A stretch of 26,314 nt of DNA. Source: a virus. Positions 6,483-12,382 of this stretch are shown here, in pieces. Each line of letters begins with the position of its first letter. Positions within the stretch are counted from its first letter, which is position 1. The translations under genes and the position numbers were made by a program. The DNA is taken from positions 1 through 26,314 of the IMG/VR virus record IMGVR_UViG_3300013125_000043; one strand, 5' to 3'. The notes under the pieces were generated by a model that was not told where the DNA came from, searched no databases, and saw only the letters and a program-made list of their open reading frames with translations.

Positions 6483-6938
6483 ATGAGCGTTAAACTCAAT
6501 CTCGGATGCGGATACAGAAAGATTGAAGGATATATCAATATTGATATAAGGCCTGAAGTCGGACCTGATATGGTTCTCGATATCTCTGAAGGATTGCCAT
6601 ACGACAATGAGATTGACGAAATAAGGGCGGTTGATTTCTTAGAGCATGTTCCCATAGGGAGGACCATATCAACCATTGAATCTATATGGAAAGCGCTTAA
6701 GCATCATGGTAAATTTTATAGTGTCACTCCTTCTACAGATGGAAGAGGAGCTTTCCAGGACCCGACTCATGTCTCATTCTGGAATAAGAATTCATTCTGG
6801 TATTATATGGATGATGAGCACAGAAATCTCTACGGAATAAAAGCGAAGTTTATTGGAGAATTGAGAGATGTTATAACGGACCCGGCAAATAAAATTCATC
6901 ACGTCGAGGCAATTCTTTACGCAGTGAAAGGAAAGTAA
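6483..6938 (+). CDS. Small class I SAM-dependent methyltransferase
   Basis: A 151-residue protein. It opens with LNLGCG (5-10), the glycine-rich motif I of Rossmann-type methyltransferases, then a strand ending in Asp21 (motif II, binding the ribose of SAM), AVDFLEH (49-55, motif IV region), and a helix and strand ending KFYSVTPS. At 151 residues it is shorter than most members (200 or more) and has little room for a substrate-recognition domain, as is common for methyltransferases in phage and capsule glycosylation clusters. AAAGGA precedes the ATG. It lies between a radical SAM gene and a glycosyltransferase gene with gaps of 1-2 nt. A sugar, glycan or protein methylation role is inferred from context only. 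Confidence 0.82.
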   Translation: MSVKLNLGCGYRKIEGYINIDIRPEVGPDMVLDISEGLPYDNEIDEIRAVDFLEHVPIGRTISTIESIWKALKHHGKFYSVTPSTDGRGAFQDPTHVSFWNKNSFWYYMDDEHRNLYGIKAKFIGELRDVITDPANKIHHVEAILYAVKGK

Positions 6939-6939
6939 A

Positions 6940-7668
6940 ATGAAAACAGTTGTTCTTAGTATGTGGTATAATGAGGAAGAGCTTGCTCCCTTCTTTCTAA
7001 ATCATTACAAGTGGGCAGATGAGATTCACATTATCATCGATACTGATTCGAATGATAGGTGTGAGGAGATTGCCTGTAAAGCAGAAAATGTGCAAATCTC
7101 TCACTTCTCTCCACCCGACGGAATGGATGACGAGAAGAAGCAGAAGATAATAAACGGAATTGCTTCAATCCGAAGTGAAGATTGGATAATCTTGGCGGAT
7201 GCAGATGAATTCATTCTTTTCGATAATAAATTTCTCGAAAATGTATCGCAAGATATTATCGTTTCGAAATACTGTCAGCCGTATCGTCATTTTCTTGATT
7301 CTGATTTGGACCCGGAAAATCCTTCTGTCGAGCAAAGGAGACATGGAAATGAGATTGTGGACCTTGTGTGGTATAAACCTTCAGTTGTCAGGTCTCGAAT
7401 CAATCCTCAGTGGCTTCCAGGATTTCATTCTCTTACATTTGCCACAAGTGAAATGAAGCAGGCAAGATACTATCCTGAGATACAGAAGGCGATGCACTGG
7501 ATTATGGCCGATAAAGACCTTGCAATTGAAAGAAGAATAAATGGAAGAAAAAACCGTCAGAGCAAAAACAATCTCGAGAAAGGCTTCTCACTTCATAACC
7601 ACTACATCACAGAAGAAGAAATTCGGGTAGAGTGCGAATTTCATAAACATGACCCAATTCTTTTTTGA
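6940..7668 (+). CDS. GT-A fold glycosyltransferase (family 2/92-like)
   Basis: A 242-residue protein. The beginning MKTVVLSMWYNEEELAPFFL is a typical opening of glycosyltransferase 2/92-like proteins, where NE binds near the nucleotide. DWIILADADEF (81-91) supplies the DxD metal-binding site (DADE, 87-90). Further matches are a tryptophan-containing acceptor region (QWLPGFHSL) and a C-terminal SLHNHYI. It has no membrane segment. It sits 1 nt after the methyltransferase stop. It is likely to add a sugar to the same acceptor as its cluster neighbours, but acceptor identity is not visible in the sequence. Confidence 0.75.
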   Translation: MKTVVLSMWYNEEELAPFFLNHYKWADEIHIIIDTDSNDRCEEIACKAENVQISHFSPPDGMDDEKKQKIINGIASIRSEDWIILADADEFILFDNKFLENVSQDIIVSKYCQPYRHFLDSDLDPENPSVEQRRHGNEIVDLVWYKPSVVRSRINPQWLPGFHSLTFATSEMKQARYYPEIQKAMHWIMADKDLAIERRINGRKNRQSKNNLEKGFSLHNHYITEEEIRVECEFHKHDPILF

Positions 7669-7679
7669 AAGGAAGTATA

Positions 7680-8453
7680 ATGAAAGTCTCGATAATAATC
7701 CCGTTCATTAATGCCTTTGAGTATACAAAAAATTGTCTCTTTTCAATAAAGGAATGCACTCCTGAAATCGATTACGAGATAATTCTTGTCGATAATGGCT
7801 CGAACGAATCGAATGATGATTTCTATTCATATGCAAAAGGATGTGCAACTCTTATCAGAAATGAAGAGAACGAAGGATTTCCAAAAGCAATAAATCAAGG
7901 AATCTTTGCATCGAAAGGGGACTTTATCTGCATTCTCAATAATGATACAGTCGTTTCTCCTGGATGGATGGAGCATCTTCTTTTTCATCTTGAAAAAGAT
8001 TATATCGACATTGTCGGACCTTGCACAAATTCAATAAGCGGAACTCAACAGGTCTATTTCAAGGCTTATTACAACAAAGAGGATTTTTATTCGAAGGCGA
8101 ATCTTTTCTACGAAGAAAGAAAAGGAAAATATGAGCCACTCCATCGACTTGTCGGGTTCTGTCTTGTCATGAAGAGAAAAGTTATTGATGCAGTTGGGTG
8201 CTTTGATGAAATTTTTACTCCTGGAAATTTCGAAGACGATGACTTCTGCATGAGAGCGATAGATAGAGGATTTCACTGTGTAGTTGCGCAGGATGTTTTC
8301 ATTCATCACTTTGGCTCAGTTACCCATCAGCAACTCTCTCTCGATTATGCAAATCTTCTTGATATGAATAAAAAATTATTCGACAGGAATTGGCCCCAAG
8401 GAAGATATCTTGACATGATTGTAAAAAACAGAATGATTCCGAAATGGGAATAG
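7680..8453 (+). CDS. Glycosyltransferase family 2 protein
   Basis: A 257-residue protein if started at ATG 7680, which has GAAAGGAAG directly upstream (7667-7675). A TTG start at 7665 would be in frame but would place the ribosome site inside the gene. Classic GT2 features in order: VSIIIPFINAFEYTKNCLFS at the N-terminus, EIILVDNGS, NEGFPKAINQGI, then the metal site NNDT (87-90) and LVGFCLVMKRKV. The acceptor-side base region follows in FEDDDFCMRA, then VAQDVFIHHFGSVT. This resembles rhamnosyl- or other GT2 enzymes of surface polysaccharide clusters. It is soluble. The following DHH gene begins 9 nt after the stop behind AGGAG. Confidence 0.9.
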   Translation: MKVSIIIPFINAFEYTKNCLFSIKECTPEIDYEIILVDNGSNESNDDFYSYAKGCATLIRNEENEGFPKAINQGIFASKGDFICILNNDTVVSPGWMEHLLFHLEKDYIDIVGPCTNSISGTQQVYFKAYYNKEDFYSKANLFYEERKGKYEPLHRLVGFCLVMKRKVIDAVGCFDEIFTPGNFEDDDFCMRAIDRGFHCVVAQDVFIHHFGSVTHQQLSLDYANLLDMNKKLFDRNWPQGRYLDMIVKNRMIPKWE

Positions 8454-8462
8454 GAGAAAAAG

Positions 8463-9323
8463 ATGAGAGTCTTAGTTATTCACCACAATGACCTCGACGG
8501 GAGATGCTCCGCTGCAATAGTCAGATATGCAAAGAAAGATGAAGGAGCAGAAATCGATTTTCTTGAAATGGATTACAAAGATAACTTCGATGTCGATGCG
8601 ATAAAAAAGCAGTATTATGATGAGGCATTCGTTGTCGATTTCTCTCTTCACTTTGAAAAGATGAGGAAGTTGAAAGAAAAAGTAGGGAAACTTGTCTGGA
8701 TTGACCATCATGCGGCAGCGAAGGATTTCATCTATCAAGACCTTCCAGGAATGAGAGATTTCTCAGAAAAAGGAATGGCAGCATGCGAATTGACATGGAA
8801 ATATCTCTTCAATATAGGAATGCCATTCTCAGTTGAACTGATAGGGGATTACGATAAATGGGCTCTCAGACATGAACCACAATGCTTCAGATTTTATGAA
8901 GGAATGAAGCTCAAAGATAATTCGCCGCAATCAAGAATCTGGATTGAATTGTTCGAGAGAGATGGAGCAGCTCTCGATATTGCACTCGAAGGAAAGATTG
9001 CGATGATTTATAGAGATTCATATTGCGAAGAAATGTGTAAGGCTTTCGGATACGAGACTGAGATTTCAGGCCATTCTGCTTTCGCATGCAATATTTCGAA
9101 ATTTGGTTCAAAGGGATTCGGAAAAAGAATGAGAGAATACGATATCTGCATTTCATATTCCCACGATGGAGCAAAATACACAGTCTCTTTGTATACTGAA
9201 AATGACAAGATTGATGTCTCTCAAATTTGTAAGAAGCTCGGAGGAGGGGGGCACAAGGGAGCTGCAGGATTCGTATCCTTCAAGCTTCCTTTTCAGAAGA
9301 AGGAGAAAAAGAATGATTCCTGA
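8463..9323 (+). CDS. DHH/DHHA1 family phosphoesterase (NrnB/oligoribonuclease-like)
   Basis: A 286-residue protein with all family motifs. These are motif I HHNDLDG (7-13), motif II with Asp59 in VVDFS, motif III DHH (81-83), motif IV Asp129 in GDYDKW, and the C-terminal DHHA1 substrate motif GGGGHKGAAGF (259-269). The length suits the single-substrate NrnB-type group. Members use two metal ions to cleave short RNA, pAp or cyclic (di)nucleotides. All metal ligands are present, so it should be active. It lies in the cargo block between a GT2 gene and two tiny genes. Possible roles are recycling of nanoRNA during infection or destruction of a nucleotide signal used by host defence; the sequence does not decide. 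AGGAG precedes the ATG. Confidence 0.88.
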   Translation: MRVLVIHHNDLDGRCSAAIVRYAKKDEGAEIDFLEMDYKDNFDVDAIKKQYYDEAFVVDFSLHFEKMRKLKEKVGKLVWIDHHAAAKDFIYQDLPGMRDFSEKGMAACELTWKYLFNIGMPFSVELIGDYDKWALRHEPQCFRFYEGMKLKDNSPQSRIWIELFERDGAALDIALEGKIAMIYRDSYCEEMCKAFGYETEISGHSAFACNISKFGSKGFGKRMREYDICISYSHDGAKYTVSLYTENDKIDVSQICKKLGGGGHKGAAGFVSFKLPFQKKEKKNDS

Positions 9324-9492
9324 GAGATTAAAAAAAATACTCGAATTCTGGATTGAAAAGAAAAAGGTAGGAAGCATCACAGTGAATTTCTTTCGAGGAG
9401 GAATTTCATCTGTGATGCTGAAGGAGACGCAGAAAATATCTCCTGATTTTCCCTATGAAAGGAAAGGTCGCGATGAAGCTGAAGGTAATTAG
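9313..9492 (+). CDS. Small DUF2292/YezD-like protein
   Basis: A 59-residue protein starting at ATG 9313, with AGGAG at 9301-9305. It overlaps the end of the DHH gene by 11 nt. The amphipathic helix (RLKKILEFWIEKKK) is followed by GSITVNFFRGGISSVMLKET. That matches the layout of the small DUF2292 (YezD) family: helix, then GSVTI, a G-x-I/V turn, then V-x-x-x-E-T/K. In cellular bacteria such proteins are of unknown function and often sit near sulfur-assimilation genes. The C-terminal 20 residues are polar. It overlaps the next small gene by 20 nt. The family match is by eye and tentative. Confidence 0.5.
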   Translation: MIPERLKKILEFWIEKKKVGSITVNFFRGGISSVMLKETQKISPDFPYERKGRDEAEGN

Positions 9493-9673
9493 TGACGGAA
9501 CTCTCAACGGAACAAAAGTTGTAGACCTTGAGACGAATGAAAATCTCAATGGAGTGTATGAGGTCACCTGGCAGCACGGAGTTGGCGAACTTCCAAAGGC
9601 GACTATTCGGTTATATAATATTCCTGTTGAAATAGAATGTGGAGATGTGAAAAAGTATGAGCTTAGAGGTTAG
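9473..9673 (+). CDS. Small conserved phage-type protein of unknown function
   Basis: A 66-residue protein from ATG 9473, behind GGAAAGG (9461-9467). The in-frame ATG at 9455 is less well placed. The pattern is a strand (KLKVISDGTLNGTKVVD), then NLNGVYEVTWQHGVGELPKA, then TIRLYNIPVEIECGD. This all-beta layout, with a VTW...A(T/E)(I/L)xLxNVPVE-type core, recurs in small proteins from phage structural regions, but I know no function for it. It overlaps the preceding gene by 20 nt and the following glycosyltransferase-like gene by 17 nt, so all are probably one translational unit. Confidence 0.55.
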   Translation: MKLKVISDGTLNGTKVVDLETNENLNGVYEVTWQHGVGELPKATIRLYNIPVEIECGDVKKYELRG

Positions 9674-10361
9674 CAACTACAGAATCGGAATCGGTATCCC
9701 ACTCTCATTCCCATTCATTCCTTCATCTTTTTTCGATAGTTTTGTGAAAATGGAGAAGGGAGAATTCATCTATCTGAGGTCAGCTAATGGGCCTCTTGAG
9801 GGATTGAGGAATAGCATAGTTGAGATGGCAATGGAGGCAAATTGCTCTCATCTGTTGATGTGTGACACTGATATGACATATCATATCAACACAATTCCTT
9901 CTCTTCTCTCAAGAAGAATTCCTGTCGTAGGGGCTCTCTGCTATAGAAGATATCCTCCCTTCGACCCTTTGATGTATAGAGGAGAGGTGAATAATTACTT
10001 CTCGATAACTGAATGGACTCAAGGAGATTTAGTTGAGGTCGATGCTACAGGAACAGGATGTCTTCTTTGCGACATGGAAGTTTACTATAAAATGAAAAGC
10101 CCTTGGTTTGAATTTCCTCCGAATCCTGATAAGAGAGCCAAAGGAGTTGTCGGAGAAGATATCTGGTTCTGCACAAAACTCAAGAAAATGGGATATAAGA
10201 TATATGTTGATACATCTGTTCCTTCAGGCCATCTCTCAACTCTTGAGGTGGGCCATGGGACATATCTTCTCTACAAGGCGATGAAAGAAAAACAGGAAAT
10301 AAAATCTGCACTGAAAGAGATGGATGAAAATAAATGTTTAACTTCGGAGTATATTGAGTAA
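9657..10361 (+). CDS. Phage glycosyltransferase-like protein, GT-A fold (tandem paralogue 1)
   Basis: A 234-residue protein. The order of features is RIGIGIPLSFPFIPSSFF at the N-terminus, LEGLRNSIVEMAMEANCSHL, then the metal site DTD (70-72, MCDTDMTY). After that come GALCYRRYPPFDPLMYRG, VEVDATGTGCLLCDMEV, GEDIWFC (166-172) and a C-terminal VDTSVPSGHLS. The DTD, GED and final His192 match the GT-A active-site layout. It aligns throughout with the next gene product (shared GIG(I/L)PLS, DTD, RR(Y/W)xPFDPxxYRG, VDATGTGC, GEDI, VDTS, GTYLLYK), so the two arose by duplication. Start ATG 9657 with GGAG at 9641-9644. Confidence 0.75.
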   Translation: MSLEVSNYRIGIGIPLSFPFIPSSFFDSFVKMEKGEFIYLRSANGPLEGLRNSIVEMAMEANCSHLLMCDTDMTYHINTIPSLLSRRIPVVGALCYRRYPPFDPLMYRGEVNNYFSITEWTQGDLVEVDATGTGCLLCDMEVYYKMKSPWFEFPPNPDKRAKGVVGEDIWFCTKLKKMGYKIYVDTSVPSGHLSTLEVGHGTYLLYKAMKEKQEIKSALKEMDENKCLTSEYIE

Positions 10362-11035
10362 TGGAGACGATAAAAATATCAAATTTCAAGCTCGGGATTG
10401 GGCTTCCTCTTAGTGATACGAATGTTCCTATGCAATTCTTTACAACATTTCTTGTGATGGAAAAACCTCATCCTTCGAATATGTATCTTCCTACATTTCC
10501 TGTTACAAATCGAAGCATTGATGCTGTGAGAAATGACCTGGTTCAGCAGGCAATAAATGAAAATTGTACTCATCTTGCAATGCTCGATACAGACCAGATT
10601 TATCCTATGGATACTTTGACGAAGCTTCTGAGTCATAATGTCGATGTCTGCGGGTCCGTTGTTCATCGAAGATGGTCTCCTTTCGACCCTGTTCTTTATA
10701 GAGGAGTTCCTGGATACTATACACATGTAAGTGACGAAGAGATGTTTAGTGGAAAATTGATAGAAGTTGATGCTACAGGAACAGGGTGCATTTTGTTCTC
10801 GATGGAATGCTTCAAAAAAGTCGAGCCTCCTTGGTTCAAGATTGATTTAACATCGACAGGAAAAATTGTAGGAGAAGATATCCATTTCTGTTATGAGCTT
10901 AGAAAAAGGGGGGTTAGAATCTTTGTTGATACATCGATTGAAATAGAACATATGACGACATATATCGTAAATCGAGGGACATATCTTCTCTATAAAAATC
11001 TTCATCCTTACGAGTGGAGACCCGGAAAAGATTAA
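10361..11035 (+). CDS. Phage glycosyltransferase-like protein, GT-A fold (tandem paralogue 2)
   Basis: A 224-residue protein whose ATG overlaps the stop of paralogue 1 (TAATG), indicating translational coupling. It holds the same landmarks: KLGIGLPLSDTNVPMQFF, IDAVRNDLVQQAINENCTHL, the metal site DTD (76-78, LDTDQIY), VVHRRWSPFDPVLYRG, VEVDATGTGCILFSMEC, GEDIHFC (171-177), VDTSIEIEH (His197). It is the last gene of the cargo block; 85 nt of AT-rich spacer separate it from the tail tube gene. The two paralogues could form a heterodimer or act in sequence on one acceptor; this is inference. Confidence 0.75.
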   Translation: METIKISNFKLGIGLPLSDTNVPMQFFTTFLVMEKPHPSNMYLPTFPVTNRSIDAVRNDLVQQAINENCTHLAMLDTDQIYPMDTLTKLLSHNVDVCGSVVHRRWSPFDPVLYRGVPGYYTHVSDEEMFSGKLIEVDATGTGCILFSMECFKKVEPPWFKIDLTSTGKIVGEDIHFCYELRKRGVRIFVDTSIEIEHMTTYIVNRGTYLLYKNLHPYEWRPGKD

Positions 11036-11120
11036 TTTTTTATCAGGAAAAGAAAATATTTATATAGATGAATAATTATTTCTATCTTTCAAATAAGATA
11101 TCTTATGGAGGTATTGAAGA
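11036..11120 (+). promoter_or_regulatory. AT-rich spacer with two palindromes upstream of the tail tube gene
   Basis: This is the longest non-coding gap between the cargo block and the tail module. It contains AATAATTATT (11071-11080), a perfect palindrome flanked by ATAGA and TCTAT (11064-11068 and 11081-11085, one arm offset by 2 nt). It also contains ATAAGATATCTTAT (11093-11106), a perfect 14-bp palindrome that abuts the ribosome site GGAGG (11107-11111). No convincing -35/-10 pair is visible. The palindromes could be protein-binding sites controlling strong tail tube expression, or chance in AT-rich DNA. Confidence 0.35.
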
Positions 11121-11600
11121 ATGTCACTAAGGATAGGAAGAGATTGTAAAGTAACAATTGGGAGCCCGATAACTACTGCTGGAACGAACGCAACAGTGAG
11201 TGCGCAAGGAACATGGAAGATTTCGGGCATTACGGCTGACCAGATGGAAATCACCTCTTTCACCGACAACTGGAAGACTTATTTATTCGGAACGAAAGAT
11301 GGTGGAACCATCACATTTTCTGGATTCTTCGACCCAGAAGATACTTCCGGGCAGGTCAAGCTCATGTCTCTGAACCTCGATGCAACTTCTCTTACCACTC
11401 TGAAGTTGTTTGTTGATTCAGTCTCATACTGGATGCCGTGCCATACCACTGGATGGTTTGCCTCTCCTTCTCTGACGAGCAATCAGAACACAAAGCCTTC
11501 TTGCGTATTTATCACCTCATGGAACATCAGCGCAGACAAGGCACAGGTTGTGGCGATTGACTTCACTGCGAAGGTCAGCGGCAATATGTCATATTATTGA
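11121..11600 (+). CDS. Major tail tube protein
   Basis: A 159-residue protein. The typical siphovirus tail tube landmarks are present: an N-terminal RIGRDCKVTIGSPITT strand pair, WKISGITADQMEITSFTDNW, YLFGTKDGGTITFSGFFDPE, and a C-terminal AIDFTAKVSGNMSYY. The phrase in which a helix-preceding ITSF or DVTSF is followed by a GxKDGGxITF(S/T)G strand is a recognised mark of the tail tube family related to lambda gpV and HK97 tail tube proteins. It polymerises into the tail tube around the tape measure. A strong GGAGG ribosome site (11107-11111) suits a major virion protein. The chaperone genes follow, as in lambda. Confidence 0.85.
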   Translation: MSLRIGRDCKVTIGSPITTAGTNATVSAQGTWKISGITADQMEITSFTDNWKTYLFGTKDGGTITFSGFFDPEDTSGQVKLMSLNLDATSLTTLKLFVDSVSYWMPCHTTGWFASPSLTSNQNTKPSCVFITSWNISADKAQVVAIDFTAKVSGNMSYY

Positions 11601-11630
11601 TATTTTTTTCTAAGAAAGGAGTAAACCTTT

Positions 11631-12017
11631 ATGACAGTTCTCGACCTTGAGAATCTAAACAAGGGGACGTGGTTTCCCTACGAGAGCGGAAGTGAAATTT
11701 GTCTTCGGACATGTGCAGCTGAAGACCTCCGGGATATCGTAAAGAAGTCATCGGAGAAGAAAGCGAGATTCACCGATAGAGCTCGAATTGAATGGGAAGA
11801 GCCTGATGAGGATAAGCGGTTCGAGCTTCTTTATGATTTCTGTATTGTGGATTGGAAAGGCTTTTTCGATAAAGATGAAAAGCCTATCCCTTGCACAAAG
11901 GAAATGAAGCTCCTGCTCATGGGAAAGTCTGTTGAGTTCGCAAGGAAAGTAGGAGAACTCCTGAAACAGATGTCAGAGACAGAAGAAGTCTACAAGGCAG
12001 ACCAGGAAAAAAACTAA
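11631..12017 (+). CDS. Tail assembly chaperone, gpG-like
   Basis: A 128-residue protein ending at TAA 12015-12017. Its position between tail tube and tape measure, its acidic helical character (AAEDLRDIVKKSSEKKARFT and so on) and the frameshift signal at its very end identify it as the functional equivalent of lambda gpG. It binds the tape measure protein during tail assembly and is absent from the finished tail. AAGGAG (11616-11621) lies before the ATG at 11631. Most ribosomes should stop at the TAA. A fraction should slip back one base on A AAA AAC (12008-12014) and continue as the gpGT fusion. Confidence 0.85.
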   Translation: MTVLDLENLNKGTWFPYESGSEICLRTCAAEDLRDIVKKSSEKKARFTDRARIEWEEPDEDKRFELLYDFCIVDWKGFFDKDEKPIPCTKEMKLLLMGKSVEFARKVGELLKQMSETEEVYKADQEKN

Positions 12018-12068
12018 AAGAGTTCGCAAGAAGGCTCTCAGACCCAAATCGTCCTTCTTGTGAACTTT
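12008..12068 (+). promoter_or_regulatory. Programmed -1 ribosomal frameshift site: slippery heptamer plus stem-loop
   Basis: The heptamer A AAA AAC (12008-12014) is in the correct phase for the gpG frame and is followed at once by its stop codon TAA. The first arm of the stem-loop starts 4-6 nt downstream. Positions 12021-12034 (AGTTCGCAAGAAGG) pair with 12053-12066 (CCTTCTTGTGAACT) with a single G-U wobble. This extends to about 16 bp through 12019-12020/12067-12068, with an 18-nt loop. The -1 frame is open from the site to 12382. This meets every element of the conserved gpG/gpGT frameshift of long-tailed phages. Confidence 0.9.
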
Positions 12069-12382
12069 GTAGAAAAATGAAGTCGGCCTCAGGAAAGAGA
12101 ACTCCTTGTGATGATTGCTTCCCTGAGATTCTTCCCGACAACAAAGATGCAGTCTTCATCTATCTCAAGGGCGGAAATCAAGTAATTGTTGCCGGGATGG
12201 GTGATATTATTGGGCTAAATTATCTCGCATTTCGAGAGATGATGGATGCCTATAAAATTCAAAATCAAAATGATTGTTGGGAGAAAGTTCAAATAATCTT
12301 CAGAGAAATAAGGGAGCTGGCGGAAGAAAGGAAGGAAAGCGAAAAAGATTCTCCGTCGAGTGTGAGTACTTTCAATGGCTGA
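12014..12382 (+). CDS. gpT-like part of the tail chaperone, made as a gpG-T fusion by -1 frameshift
   Basis: After slippage, C12014 is re-read and translation continues LKEFARRLSDPNRPSCELCR to the TGA at 12382. That adds 122 residues to the 128 of gpG, for a fusion of 250 residues. The T domain starts with a CxxC...CxxC pair (CELC and CDDC, 12 residues apart), a likely zinc knuckle. It is followed by FPEILPDNKDAVFIYLK and a helix (LNYLAFREMMDAYKI), a common design of gpT-type domains. An independent start at ATG 12077 would cut off the first CxxC and has no ribosome site, so I reject it. The stop overlaps the tape measure start by 8 nt. The fusion is thought to recruit tail tube subunits to the tape measure. 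Confidence 0.85.
   Translation, partial: LKEFARRLSDPNRPSCELCRKMKSASGKRTPCDDCFPEILPDNKDAVFIYLKGGNQVIVAGMGDIIGLNYLAFREMMDAYKIQNQNDCWEKVQIIFREIRELAEERKESEKDSPSSVSTFNG

Noticed and set aside
9373-9419. 10-bp perfect inverted repeat with a GAGGAGG-containing loop inside the small DUF2292-like gene
   Set aside because: It lies wholly within coding sequence; the only ATG behind the GAGGAGG is in the same frame as the gene. It may be chance or a coding coincidence.
11059-11066. TTTATATA resembling an archaeal TATA box
   Set aside because: The spacer is AT-rich so such an octamer is likely by chance; the hairpin-plus-T terminator at 1891-1930 and the signal peptides favour a bacterial host.
12077-12382. 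Separate gene for the T part of the tail chaperone starting at ATG 12077
   Set aside because: No ribosome site, loss of the first CxxC pair, and a perfect -1 frameshift signal explains expression better.
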